Part shown: piece after piece, positions 10,952 to 18,757 of the stretch
Layout: every line of letters begins with the position of its first letter
How positions within the stretch are numbered: position 1 is the stretch's first letter
From: Sphaerisporangium siamense
Lineage (GTDB): Bacteria > Actinomycetota > Actinomycetes > Streptosporangiales > Streptosporangiaceae
DNA: 64,000 nt
Reading direction: 5' to 3'
NCBI RefSeq assembly: GCF_014205275.1
Contig: NZ_JACHND010000001.1
Location: 1,488,001-1,552,000 of the forward strand
Position numbers and translations under genes: made by a program
Notes under the pieces: generated by a model
The model's input: only the letters and a program-made list of their open reading frames with translations
The model's database searches: none
What the model was told of the DNA's origin: nothing

Positions 10952-11830
10952 ATGGACTTCCGGGACGATGTCGACCTAGACGCCTCCCAGGTCGAGAACC
11001 GTGGAGGCGGAGGCGGCCTCCGTGGCGGCGGGCTCGCCATCGGCGGCGGCGCGGTGGGGGTCATCGCCCTGCTGGCCGCCCTGCTGTTCGGGGTCAACCC
11101 CGGCGAGATCCTCGGCGGCGGCGGTGACTCCACCGGCGCCCAGCCGGCCTCCGACCTCACCTCCGAGTGCCGGAAGGGCTCCGACGCCGACCAGTCGGAG
11201 AACTGCCGGGTCGTCGGCGTGGTCAACAGCATCCAGGCGTACTGGAAGGACGCGTTCGACCAGGCGGGCAGGTCCTCCTACACCTCGGCCAAGACCGTGC
11301 TGTTCTCGCAGGCAGTCGGCACGGGATGCGGGCAGGCCACCTCGCAGGTCGGGCCGTTCTACTGCCCGGCCGACAAGCGGGTGTACCTGGACCTGACCTT
11401 CTTCGACGAGCTGCAGAGCAAGTTCGGCGCCAAGGGCGGCCCGTTCGCCCAGGCGTACGTCATCGCCCACGAGTACGGCCACCACGTGCAGGACCTCCTC
11501 GGGACCATGGAGCGCGTCGGCGAGGACCGCCAGGGCCCCGAGAGCGGCTCCGTGCGCCTGGAGCTCCAGGCCGACTGCTACGCGGGAATCTGGGCGAAGA
11601 ACGCCGTGGACACCGGCTTCTACGAGAAGCCCTTCACCGACACCGACATCCAGGAGGCCCTCGACGCCGCGGCGGCCGTCGGCGACGACAGGATCCAGGA
11701 GAAGGCGCAGGGCCGGGTCAACCCCGAGGGCTTCACCCACGGCACGGCGGACCAGCGTATGAAGTGGTTCGGCACCGGCTACAAGTCGGGCGATCCGGGC
11801 GCGTGCGACACCTTCTCCGGCGGCATCTGA
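10952..11830 (+). CDS. Membrane-anchored neutral zinc metallopeptidase (YpfJ family)
   Basis: 292 residues. A short cytoplasmic N-terminus with a Gly-rich stretch, one membrane segment (about 28-48), then an extracytoplasmic domain of the putative neutral zinc metallopeptidase family (PF04228). The zinc motif HEYGH is at 173-177 (AYVIAHEYGHHVQ), with ELQADCYAG downstream likely giving the third ligand, and typical PADKRVYLDLTFFDEL before it. Two Cys pairs may be disulfides. ATG 10952 follows AAGGATCGGCCA. Substrate unknown in this family. Confidence 0.9.
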   Translation: MDFRDDVDLDASQVENRGGGGGLRGGGLAIGGGAVGVIALLAALLFGVNPGEILGGGGDSTGAQPASDLTSECRKGSDADQSENCRVVGVVNSIQAYWKDAFDQAGRSSYTSAKTVLFSQAVGTGCGQATSQVGPFYCPADKRVYLDLTFFDELQSKFGAKGGPFAQAYVIAHEYGHHVQDLLGTMERVGEDRQGPESGSVRLELQADCYAGIWAKNAVDTGFYEKPFTDTDIQEALDAAAAVGDDRIQEKAQGRVNPEGFTHGTADQRMKWFGTGYKSGDPGACDTFSGGI

Positions 11831-11898
11831 GTGGTTCCCCACCTCAACACCAGACACCGAAGCAGGCGGAGCATGAAAACTCTCTTAAACTCAATAGG

Positions 11899-12249
11899 GT
11901 GATCTTCAAGTCAGTCGGTGACAGACGTCCGTACCCGGAGCATGGTCTGTCCCATCGCGAATGGGCGCGCATCCCGCCCCGGCAGGTCAGGCTCGACTCC
12001 CTGATCACCACGAAGGCGGTGCTGGACCTGCACTCCCTGCTCGCCAAGGACTCCACGTTCTACGGTGACCTCTTCCCTCACGTCGTGCAGTGGCGGGGCG
12101 AGTACTACCTCGAAGACGGGCTGCACCGCGCGCTCCGGGCCGCGCTCCACCAGCGGTCGGTCCTGCACGCCCGCGTCCTTGAGGTCGACTCCCTCGCCGC
12201 CGCCGGCGACGTCCTGGCGGGCCGTGAGGCCGAACCGCCGCTCTCTTAG
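11899..12249 (+). CDS. Conserved actinobacterial hypothetical protein
   Basis: 116 residues from GTG 11899 (VIFKSVGDRRPYPEHGL). The body LITTKAVLDLHSLLAKDSTF then FPHVVQWRGEYYLEDGLHRA is highly typical of a small actinobacterial family often labelled, without good evidence, a VapB-type antitoxin. I see no partner toxin next to it. No strong Shine-Dalgarno is present, and a TAAACT hexamer at 11886-11891 might be the -10 of a leaderless transcript. A nine-codon open frame with its own GGCGGA ends in GTGA over this start. Confidence 0.75.
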   Translation: MIFKSVGDRRPYPEHGLSHREWARIPPRQVRLDSLITTKAVLDLHSLLAKDSTFYGDLFPHVVQWRGEYYLEDGLHRALRAALHQRSVLHARVLEVDSLAAAGDVLAGREAEPPLS

Positions 12250-12363
12250 GTAAAACACTTCCCGTACTCGTCATCCGCCGCCTCCCGGCTTCCTAAGCTG
12301 CGACCGTCGCAGGGGCGACACGGCCACTGGCCGCAGGAACGCAGGCGTCGGGGCGGTTATCCA

Positions 12364-13173
12364 ATGCGAGATGTCACTCAGATCGTTGCCCAGCTCCGGG
12401 AAGAACTCGCGGGAGAGCTGCGCGAACGGGTGCGGCGCCGTCTCCGCGAGCAACCCACCGACTGGCTGGTCGACCAGCTGATGGCGTTCGTCCTGCCGTC
12501 GGAGGAGGTCTCCTACGCCATCCCCCGGCAGGTTCCCCGAGGCCCCGAGGCGGACGCGCACGCCGCCACGCCTCTCCCTGAGGCACACGGGTGCGCCCCC
12601 TGGAACGGGGAGTCTCTCGACCCGGTCACGTCTCCGGAGGCCGAGGGCGACCGTCCGGCGCGGATCCGCCGGCTCGGCCTCGACGCCACCTCCCTGCCCG
12701 GGTTCACCGCCCGCTACCGGTCCCTGCGCCGCGAGGTCCTGGAGGCCGAGGGCTACCTTCTCGGCCCGCCGCCCCGGGGCGGCGCCCTGATCTCTCCCGC
12801 GCACCGCTCACCCGAGGCCGAGGCGCTGCTGCGCGAGGCCAAGGACGTCCTGCACGCCCTGCTCTTCCGCGGCCCGGAGGACGGCGTACGGCTCGACCGC
12901 GCCGTACGGGTGCCGCTCACGCTGGCCGTCCCGCCGTCCAAGGCGCACGCCGTGGCCGCGCTCGTCGGCGCGGCGGCGCGGGCCGAGGGATCCACGTTCC
13001 ACGTCGAGTACGGCGAGGTGCCCGGCGAGCCGGGGCGCCACGCGGACGAGGCCGACGCGGCGGACGGAGCGGGCACGGCCGGGGCGGTGGGCCTGGTCGG
13101 TCACGCCCTCGGCGCGGCCCTGCGCCTGATCAACGACCTGGAGATCAACGAGCCCACCCTGGACGGCCGATAA
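12364..13173 (+). CDS. Conserved hypothetical protein (unknown function)
   Basis: 269 residues, soluble, acidic. The first 60 residues are charged and helical (IVAQLREELAGELRERVRRR). Then follow RLGLDATSLPGFTARYRSLR, a central RSPEAEALLREAKDVLHALL helix and an Ala/Gly-rich end. I do not recognise the domain. The segment GLDATSLPGFTARYRSLRRE looks conserved rather than random and the codon usage is coding-like. ATG 12364 has no clear ribosome-binding site. It is followed by a relic acetyltransferase. Confidence 0.6.
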   Translation: MRDVTQIVAQLREELAGELRERVRRRLREQPTDWLVDQLMAFVLPSEEVSYAIPRQVPRGPEADAHAATPLPEAHGCAPWNGESLDPVTSPEAEGDRPARIRRLGLDATSLPGFTARYRSLRREVLEAEGYLLGPPPRGGALISPAHRSPEAEALLREAKDVLHALLFRGPEDGVRLDRAVRVPLTLAVPPSKAHAVAALVGAAARAEGSTFHVEYGEVPGEPGRHADEADAADGAGTAGAVGLVGHALGAALRLINDLEINEPTLDGR

Positions 13174-13212
13174 CCGGTTGACCCCGTCGCCGGGGCCGAG
13201 CAGCCTGGGCGG

Positions 13213-13391
13213 ATGCTGATACGCCGGGAACCACCCACCGACATCCCCGGCATCCGGGACGTGCTGACCACCACGTTCGCCACCGAGGCCCCGCCCGTCG
13301 AGGTCGGGCTCGTGGACGCCGCCCGCTGACCACGTACACCCCGAAGATCCGCGGCGGATTCGAGTACGCCCAGCCCTTCTACGACATCTGA
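13213..13391 (+). pseudogene. Relic GNAT N-acetyltransferase with internal deletion
   Basis: ATG 13213 opens 38 codons that read like a GNAT N-terminus (MLIRREPPTDIPGIRDVL..PVEVGLVDA) and stop at 13329. Directly after, in another frame, come the last residues of a GNAT (PKIRGGFEYAQPFYDI, stop 13389-13391), matching the usual RG.V.YA..F end. About 100-110 middle residues are missing. I infer a gene reduced by deletion. Confidence 0.6.
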
Positions 13392-13420
13392 CCAGGCCCA
13401 GGACACTCGGCCCGGACATG

Positions 13421-13462
13421 ACAAAGGCCCCGACCCCGTCACGACGGGGTCGAAGGCCTTGT
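13421..13462 (-). terminator. Terminator after tRNA-Ser(CGA)
   Basis: Nested inverted repeat: inner CGACCCCGTC/GACGGGGTCG with a two-base loop, outer AAGGCC/GGCCTT. It begins 8 bases beyond the 3' end of the minus-strand tRNA gene. Confidence 0.75.
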
Positions 13463-13469
13463 CCGATGG

Positions 13470-13556
13470 CGGTGGAGGTGGGATTTGAACCCACGGATGA
13501 GTTGCCCCATCACACGCTTTCGAGGCGTGCGCCCTCGGCCACTAGGCGACTCCACC
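13470..13556 (-). tRNA. tRNA-Ser (anticodon CGA)
   Basis: Minus-strand acceptor GGTGGAG/CTCCACC with discriminator G, long variable arm (GTGATGGGGCAACTCATC region), T-arm GGTTCAAATCC, anticodon loop CTCGAAA giving CGA, which reads UCG. CCA not encoded. It lies just downstream of tadA. Confidence 0.95.
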
Positions 13557-13628
13557 GCCGAGCAGCCTACCGGATCCGGGGCACTGCTCGCGCGAGGCAG
13601 CCGCCCGTTATGCGGCGTAATGAGGTGT

Positions 13629-14090
13629 TCATCGGCGTCGATCGGCGAAGAACTCCGCCAGGACGGCCGAGCAGTCCTCGGCGAGCACTCCGAGGAGCAC
13701 CTCGGGGCGGTGGTTGAGCCGCCGGTCCCGTACGACGTCCCACAGCGAGCCGGCGGCGCCCGCCTTCTCGTCCACGGCGCCGTAGACGATCCTGGCCACG
13801 CGGGCGAGGACGGCCGCGCCCGCGCACATCGTGCACGGCTCCAGCGTGACCACCAGCGTGCACCCGGACAGCCGCCACCGCCCGAGCGCCCGCGCGGCCC
13901 CGCGCAGCGCGATGATCTCGGCGTGGGCGGTGGGGTCGGCGGCGGACTCGCGCTCGTTGCCCGCGGCGGCCAGCACGGCGCCGTCCGGGCCGAGGACGAC
14001 GGCGCCGACGGGCACCTCGCCGCGGCGCCCGGCACGCACGGCCTCGTCCAGCGCGAGCCGCATCGGCTCCTCGAAGGATGGCAGGCTCAC
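13629..14090 (-). CDS. tadA: tRNA-specific adenosine deaminase
   Basis: 153 residues from GTG 14090; an internal ATG at 14063 with GAGGAG just upstream is an alternative. Converts A34 to inosine in tRNA-Arg(ACG). The cytidine-deaminase fold motifs are complete: HAEIIAL (zinc His and catalytic Glu) and EPCTMCAGA (two zinc Cys). The C-terminus GSLWDVVRDRRLNHRPEV is typical of actinobacterial TadA. Two TadA-associated genes lie immediately upstream on the same strand and a tRNA-Ser gene downstream. Confidence 0.95.
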   Translation of the reverse strand: MSLPSFEEPMRLALDEAVRAGRRGEVPVGAVVLGPDGAVLAAAGNERESAADPTAHAEIIALRGAARALGRWRLSGCTLVVTLEPCTMCAGAAVLARVARIVYGAVDEKAGAAGSLWDVVRDRRLNHRPEVLLGVLAEDCSAVLAEFFADRRR

Positions 14091-14152
14091 AGCAACGATT
14101 GTCCGCCCTGACGGGCGCGGGACCGACAGACGCGGGGAAGGACGGGCGCGGC

Positions 14153-14644
14153 CTAGCGCAGCCGGTCGAACTCGTCGGCGAACGAGAGCTTCTCGGCGAT
14201 CACCGAGAGGGTGTCCGCCGGGAGCACCCCTTCCTCCATGCTCAGCTCCAGCAGTTCCTCGGCGCTGACGCCGAGGTCGCGCAGCAGCTCGAAGTCGCCC
14301 GCCGGGCGGACCCCGACGTCGGCGTCCTTGTCCGGCACCACGACACCCGCCAGCTCGTTGAACAGCTCTCCGAGCGCGTCCCCCGCGGCGGCGTGCGCGT
14401 CGGAGAGGAAGGCGCGCGGCTCGCCCTCGTCCTGGTAGCGGACCAGGGCGAACCATTCGTCCTCGACCTCGACGCAGAGCAGGGTGAGCTCGTCGCCCTG
14501 CAGCCCGAGGGCGTCCTGCACGGCGTCGCCGAGGTCGTCGGCGATCTCGACGTTCGCCAGGTCCACCTCGGCGCCGTTCCAGCCGTCGGACATGCGGACG
14601 AAGGCCGCGGCGAACAAGGAGCTACGGGACGGTCTCGGCGGCAT
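14153..14644 (-). CDS. TadA-associated protein (first copy)
   Basis: 163 residues of the actinobacterial family called 'tRNA adenosine deaminase-associated protein', defined only by its place beside tadA. Typical N-terminus SLFAAAFVRMSDGW, then DEWFALVRYQDEGEPRAFLS and a conserved PAGDFELLRDLGVSAEELLEL. ATG 14644 (CGGGAG 8 bases upstream) keeps the whole N-terminal strand; the internal ATG at 14593 would remove it. No catalytic residues are visible. A related protein is encoded just upstream. Confidence 0.85.
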   Translation of the reverse strand: MPPRPSRSSLFAAAFVRMSDGWNGAEVDLANVEIADDLGDAVQDALGLQGDELTLLCVEVEDEWFALVRYQDEGEPRAFLSDAHAAAGDALGELFNELAGVVVPDKDADVGVRPAGDFELLRDLGVSAEELLELSMEEGVLPADTLSVIAEKLSFADEFDRLR

Positions 14645-14661
14645 GATCGGGGCTCCCGAGG

Positions 14662-15150
14662 TCAGCCGATGGCTGAGTCGACGGCACGTTCAAACGGCTG
14701 GGAGAACCCGAGCCGGGCGGCGATGCTGGACAGCACCTCATCAGGCAGCAGTTCGAGGTCCCCGGAGAGGGCGCCGAGCTCCATCTCGTCGAGCCCGAGG
14801 TCGGCGAAGATCGACAGGTCTCCCGCAGGGAGGACCATGTCGAGTTCCTCCTCCTCCGGGACGGGGACGTCGAGGAACTCGAGCACCTGCTGGGCCAGGG
14901 GCCAGTCCCACGCCGCGGTGATATCGGAGAGGAAGACGTCGACGCGCTCGCCGAACACCCTTAATGCCACGAAGAAGTCATCCCCAACGGCGACCAGGCC
15001 AATCGTGGCACCCATGCTCGGCTGCTGGCGAAGGGCGTGGATCAGGCCGTGCAGGTCGGCCGTCAGACCCACGGGCAACATCTCGGCTTCCCAGCGGTCG
15101 TCCTCGCGGTAGACCACGATGGCGAAGTCAAGAGCGTCTACGTCTGTCAT
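14662..15150 (-). CDS. TadA-associated protein (second, tandem copy)
   Basis: 162 residues, a paralogue of the next gene. Shared architecture: FAIVVYREDDRWEAEMLPVG start, central VALRVFGERVDVFLSDI, and LPAGDLSIFADLGLDEMELG aligned with the neighbour's PAGDFELLRDLGVSAEELL, ending in a similar helical tail with PFERAVD. ATG 15150 follows GGGGTGAAG. The pair probably arose by tandem duplication and may form a heterodimer; that is inference. Confidence 0.8.
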   Translation of the reverse strand: MTDVDALDFAIVVYREDDRWEAEMLPVGLTADLHGLIHALRQQPSMGATIGLVAVGDDFFVALRVFGERVDVFLSDITAAWDWPLAQQVLEFLDVPVPEEEELDMVLPAGDLSIFADLGLDEMELGALSGDLELLPDEVLSSIAARLGFSQPFERAVDSAIG

Positions 15151-15328
15151 CTTCACCCCACCGACGCGGTTCGTACGGTTGGCAATGCTCCCAGAATCGT
15201 TGGGCCCCCGTACGCCCGTCGGGCAAATTGTGATCAAAAACGGGTGACCGCGGCCTCCCCGTCGGGAGATAACCGTTTCCGACCGGCTCGTACCGTTCAG
15301 CCGGCCCCAGCGGCTACCGTTGGCCAGC

Positions 15329-15967
15329 ATGAAGACCCTCGTCGTCGACCACCCGCTCGTCGCGCACAAGCTCACCGCGCTTCGCGACGAGCGCACGGAC
15401 TCCCCGACGTTCCGCCGTCTCGCCGACGAGCTGGTCACGCTGCTCGCCTACGAGGCGACGCGCGACGTGAGGGTCACCGACGTGACGGTCACCACGCCCG
15501 TGGCGCCCGCGCACGGCGTGCGGCTGACGCGCCCGGCGCCCCTGGTGGTGCCGATCCTGCGGGCGGGCCTCGGCATGCTGGACGGCATGACCCGCCTGCT
15601 GCCGACGGCCGAGGTGGGTTTCCTCGGCATGGTCCGCGACGAGGGCACCCTCAAGGCGGAGACCTACGCGACCCGCCTGCCGGAGGATCTGTCCGGCCGC
15701 CAGTGCTTCGTGCTGGACCCGATGCTCGCGACCGGCGGCACGCTGGCCGCGGCGATCCGGCTGCTGTTCGAGCGGGGCGCCGAGGACGTCACGGCCATCT
15801 GCCTGCTGGCGGCGCCGGAGGGGCTGGCCTACCTGGAGGGTGTCTTCACCGACTCGGCCGGCCCGGTGCGCGTGGTGACGGCCGCTCTGGACGAGCGGCT
15901 GAACGAGCACGGTTACATCGTCCCGGGGCTCGGGGACGCCGGTGACCGCCTGTACGGGGTCGTCTGA
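15329..15967 (+). CDS. upp: Uracil phosphoribosyltransferase
   Basis: 212 residues. Salvages uracil to UMP with PRPP. Visible: the N-terminal [18 protein letters not shown], substrate region [13 protein letters not shown], and the PRPP-binding loop [15 protein letters not shown], all canonical. The ATG at 15329 lacks a strong ribosome-binding site; TACCGT at 15315-15320 could be the -10 of a transcript starting at or near the ATG. It is divergent from the TadA-associated genes. Confidence 0.96.
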   Translation: MKTLVVDHPLVAHKLTALRDERTDSPTFRRLADELVTLLAYEATRDVRVTDVTVTTPVAPAHGVRLTRPAPLVVPILRAGLGMLDGMTRLLPTAEVGFLGMVRDEGTLKAETYATRLPEDLSGRQCFVLDPMLATGGTLAAAIRLLFERGAEDVTAICLLAAPEGLAYLEGVFTDSAGPVRVVTAALDERLNEHGYIVPGLGDAGDRLYGVV

Positions 15968-16155
15968 CTCTCTTGGGGCGTTCGAGCCTCGCGACGCCTC
16001 TTGGTCATCAGAGTCGTCCGAATCCTTTTCCTTCTTCTTCCTCTGGTTGACACACGTCTCGTTACATACTGTGTTTCAGTGGGTACACACGGTGATGACG
16101 ATGTCATTGTGTTCCCCGGCACCCGGTGCCGCGGGACGCGCACTGGGGAGAGCCC

Positions 16156-16374
16156 ATGGACCAGCGGCCGGAGATTGACGCCTATACACAGGTCGAGACC
16201 GTGCTTAAGGTCGAGTTCGCCGGGGTTCATCCGGCCGCGACGGTGGCACGCTGCATCGAAGCGGCTCACCACGGTGCGATGGAGGTCACTGGTTACGCGT
16301 ACCCGGGTCTCGTGGAGCGCATCGCACGCAAGCACCTTCAGGTGCTGGCGACGGTCGCCACCGAGCGGGAGTGA
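16156..16374 (+). CDS. Three-helix bundle dimerization domain protein
   Basis: 72 residues, small helical protein (VETVLKVEFAGVHPAATVAR then YAYPGLVERIARKHLQVL) of a family common in actinobacteria, often in stress or mobile regions; role unknown. ATG 16156 has GGGGAG five bases upstream. A TTGACA at 16047-16052 upstream may be a -35 but a matching -10 is ambiguous. A strong hairpin terminator follows directly. Confidence 0.75.
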   Translation: MDQRPEIDAYTQVETVLKVEFAGVHPAATVARCIEAAHHGAMEVTGYAYPGLVERIARKHLQVLATVATERE

Positions 16375-16383
16375 CGCAGGTCA

Positions 16384-16417
16384 CATCCAGACCCCTAAAG
16401 ACTGAGGGGTCCGGATG
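16384..16417 (+). terminator. Hairpin terminator
   Basis: CATCC-A-GACCCCT pairs with AGGGGTC-C-GGATG around an 8-base loop, one mismatch. It begins 10 bases after the stop of the small helical protein. Confidence 0.75.
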
Positions 16418-16489
16418 CGCTTTACCGAGCCTGACGGCTGGGTAATGTATACGGTGGGTGCAGTGGGTGAGTGGTAATCGGAGGCGGCA

Positions 16490-16648
16490 GTGCAGGTCAA
16501 GAAGGTTCTAACGTACGCAGCCATCGCGTTTGTGGCTTTCTACCTGTTCACCAGACCGGCTGACGCGGCAAGCGCGGTCAAGGGAGCAATGGACACTGTG
16601 GTGAATGCCGCGGATTCGCTGGCGCTATTCTTCACGAAGCTGACATGA
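16490..16648 (+). CDS. Small single-pass membrane or exported protein, 52 residues
   Basis: GTG 16490 with GGAGG at ideal spacing opens 52 codons: MQVKKVLTYAAIAFVAFYLF then an Ala/Val-rich amphipathic tail (SAVKGAMDTVVNAADSLALF). It is a signal-anchor or short transmembrane peptide. It ends 7 bases before the ATG of the PH-domain gene and is probably cotranscribed. Function unknown; the good ribosome-binding site and charge pattern support a real gene. Confidence 0.7.
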   Translation: MQVKKVLTYAAIAFVAFYLFTRPADAASAVKGAMDTVVNAADSLALFFTKLT

Positions 16649-16655
16649 GGCTGAC

Positions 16656-17183
16656 ATGAGGCTGGTGACCCACGGAGACTCTGCTCCGTCGTCGGTCAAC
16701 CGTTACCTTCTCCCCCAAGAACACCAAGTCATCATGGTGCGGCGCCATCCGGCCGTCCTGTTGCGGCCGGTCGCCGAGGTCTTCGGCGGCCTGGTCCTCG
16801 CGGGGCTGCTGAGCAAGTGGCTCGGAGAGAACCAGGGCTCCCAGGCGCTCGTCATCGTCTGGTGGGCGTGGCTGCTCTTATTGGTCCGCTTCGTATGGAA
16901 AGTGGCAGAGTGGTCGGTTGACTACTTCGTGGTGACGTCCAAACGCATGCTGTTGACAAGAGGGCTCATAACCCGTCGCGTCGACATGATGCCTCTGGGC
17001 AAGGTCACGGACATGAGCTTCCAGCGCTCCCTGCTGGGACGCATGCTCGGATACGGCGAGTTCGTCCTGGAGTCGGCGGGTCAAGATCAGGCCCTGTCGA
17101 CCGTCCCCTTCATTCCGTATCCCGAGACCTTGTACCTGGAGGTCTGTCAGATGCTGTTTCCCGGTTCTGACGACGATGATTAG
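16656..17183 (+). CDS. Bacterial PH-domain (bPH2/DUF304) membrane protein
   Basis: 175 residues. RYLLPQEHQVIMVRRHPAVL start, two transmembrane segments (about 41-58 and 65-86), then the bPH2 domain with VDYFVVTSKRMLLTRGLITRRVDMMPLGKVTDMSF. Such proteins are thought to scaffold at the membrane; the partner is unknown. The ATG lies in the second copy of an 11-base tandem repeat (CTGACATGAGG, 16640-16661), so two in-register ATGs occur; the first reads only five codons. Confidence 0.88.
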   Translation: MRLVTHGDSAPSSVNRYLLPQEHQVIMVRRHPAVLLRPVAEVFGGLVLAGLLSKWLGENQGSQALVIVWWAWLLLLVRFVWKVAEWSVDYFVVTSKRMLLTRGLITRRVDMMPLGKVTDMSFQRSLLGRMLGYGEFVLESAGQDQALSTVPFIPYPETLYLEVCQMLFPGSDDDD

Positions 17184-17197
17184 TCCACTTTCGTCCT

Positions 17198-17235
17198 GAA
17201 TCCCGAGGCGTGAGACAACTTCGCCCTCGGGATTC
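17198..17235 (+). terminator. Hairpin terminator after the PH-domain gene
   Basis: GAATCCCGAGG and CCTCGGGATTC arms, with additional GC pairing in the loop, followed by TTGAC. Confidence 0.7.
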
Positions 17236-17315
17236 TTGACGTGGGTATACCCGATTCGGCTCCTTCGTGCCATCATGGCGGAACCATTGACCATATCCCC
17301 GCCCTAAGAGATCAC

Positions 17316-18653
17316 ATGCCGAGTCAGGGAACCATCGGTGATCGCGTCCGCGGACTGCGGCTGAGCAGGCGAATGTCTCAGGCCCAGTTGGCGGGACCCG
17401 ACCTATCCGACAGTTATGTCTCTCTCATCGAGTCCGGCAAGCGTACGCCTACGCCGGTGGTGGCCCGTCTGCTCGCGGAGCGCCTGGGCTGCACCACCGA
17501 GTTCCTGCTGCACGGCATAGAGCCGCGCCAGCGGATCGACACCGAGCTCGGCCTTCGCCACGCCGAGCTGGAGCTTTACCACGGAGATCCGGCCCTGGCC
17601 GCCGACCGGTTCGGCGACATCGTCAAGGCCGCAGGTGAGGACAACGCGCTCCTCGCCGCGCACGCCCGGCTCGGGCGGGCGCGTGCCCTGGAGGCCCAGG
17701 GCAAGATCGGCCGCGCGGTGGAGGCGTACGAGCGCCTGCGCCGCGAAGCCGCGGCGCATCCGGAGCGTTTGGCGGACGTTCCTCTTACCGTGGCGCTATG
17801 CCGGTGTTACCAAAAGGCCGGCGATCTCATGCGGGCACGTGACCTCGGCGCCGAGGCGCTGGCACAGGTTATGGAACTGTCACTGTTCCACGGTGAGGTC
17901 GCCGTCGAGCTCGCCGCGGCGCTCGCCGAGGCCGAGATCGGTCTGCCGTACGTCGAACAGGTGCTCGCCTCGACCGGCGTGCCCGTGCCCGAGGACCGCA
18001 CCACCGAGATTCTGTCGCTGTGGCAGGCCAGCATCTCGGCGGCGGAAGGCGAGGACTCCGCGCTCGCGGTGCACTTCGCCGACGACGCCCTGTCGGCCGG
18101 CCGGCCGGCGCGGGTCGCGCTCCAGATGGCGAGGGTCGCCATGCGCTGGGCCGAGATCGGCGCCGTCAAGGCCGTCAGCGACTCCCGTCGCGTCGACGAG
18201 CTGGTCGCACGGGCCGGCGAGGTGTTCGGCATGGTGCCGGACGAGTCGGCGGAGCACGCGCGCAGCCTGGTCGTCCTGGCTCGCCTGCGGCTCAGGTCCG
18301 GCGACACCGGCCACGCGGAGGACCTCGCCAGGCAGGCGCTGACCCGGCTCGCCGAGGAACCGTGCACGATTGCGGCCCTGGCGCACCTGGTGCTGGCCGA
18401 TGTCGCTTTGGCACGGTCCGACGGCGCTCTGGAGGCGACTCTGGAACGCGCGGGCGAGCTGCTGGAGGAGGCTCCGCAGATCGGGGCGTTCACCGGGCGG
18501 CAGATCGCGGCGGTCTGGCGGGAGCTCGGCGATCTCTGGGGACGGGCGGGCAGGCGCCCCCAGCAGACGGCCGCGTATCGTAAGGCGCTGGAAGCGGTCG
18601 GCGTGCGGTCGACCGTGGCCGGTGCCGTGACGTCCGCGGTCTTCGCACGGTGA
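17316..18653 (+). CDS. XRE regulator with TPR-like helical sensor domain
   Basis: 445 residues. The N-terminal helix-turn-helix (residues 5-65: IGDRVRGLRLSRRMSQAQLA then SDSYVSLIESGKRTPTPVVARLLAERLG) is followed by about 370 residues of helical repeats of TPR type. The architecture recalls Rgg/PlcR or streptomycete transcriptional regulators that bind small ligands or peptides, but no ligand can be assigned. ATG 17316 has AAGAGA upstream. It lies alone between two hairpins, so it is likely monocistronic. Confidence 0.85.
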   Translation: MPSQGTIGDRVRGLRLSRRMSQAQLAGPDLSDSYVSLIESGKRTPTPVVARLLAERLGCTTEFLLHGIEPRQRIDTELGLRHAELELYHGDPALAADRFGDIVKAAGEDNALLAAHARLGRARALEAQGKIGRAVEAYERLRREAAAHPERLADVPLTVALCRCYQKAGDLMRARDLGAEALAQVMELSLFHGEVAVELAAALAEAEIGLPYVEQVLASTGVPVPEDRTTEILSLWQASISAAEGEDSALAVHFADDALSAGRPARVALQMARVAMRWAEIGAVKAVSDSRRVDELVARAGEVFGMVPDESAEHARSLVVLARLRLRSGDTGHAEDLARQALTRLAEEPCTIAALAHLVLADVALARSDGALEATLERAGELLEEAPQIGAFTGRQIAAVWRELGDLWGRAGRRPQQTAAYRKALEAVGVRSTVAGAVTSAVFAR

Positions 18654-18708
18654 CCCTCCCCCGCCCGGTCCGGCGGTTCGACAGGTAGACTCCGGGTTAG
18701 TCAAGTTC

Positions 18709-18739
18709 AACCAATCACCGACTCGTCGGATGATTGGTT
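18709..18739. promoter_or_regulatory. Inverted repeat upstream of the FadR-type gene
   Basis: AACCAATCA-N13-TGATTGGTT. The spacer itself contains CCGAC-TC-GTCGG, so the site can form a nearly perfect 14-bp hairpin with one bulged A. It ends 18 bases before the GTG start. A TAGACT hexamer at 18686-18691 could be the -10. Likely autoregulatory operator; a terminator for the upstream gene is the alternative. Confidence 0.6.
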
Positions 18740-18757
18740 TCCCGGAGGAGGCTGACT

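Noticed and set aside
11874-11903. A nine-codon leader frame before the 11899 gene
   Set aside because: It has a plausible ribosome-binding site but is too short to distinguish from chance.
16047-16070. Housekeeping promoter TTGACA upstream of the 16156 gene
   Set aside because: The -35 is perfect but the best -10 candidates are 10-14 bases away, too short, or the 17-base-spaced TGTGTT is poor, so I did not list it as a feature.
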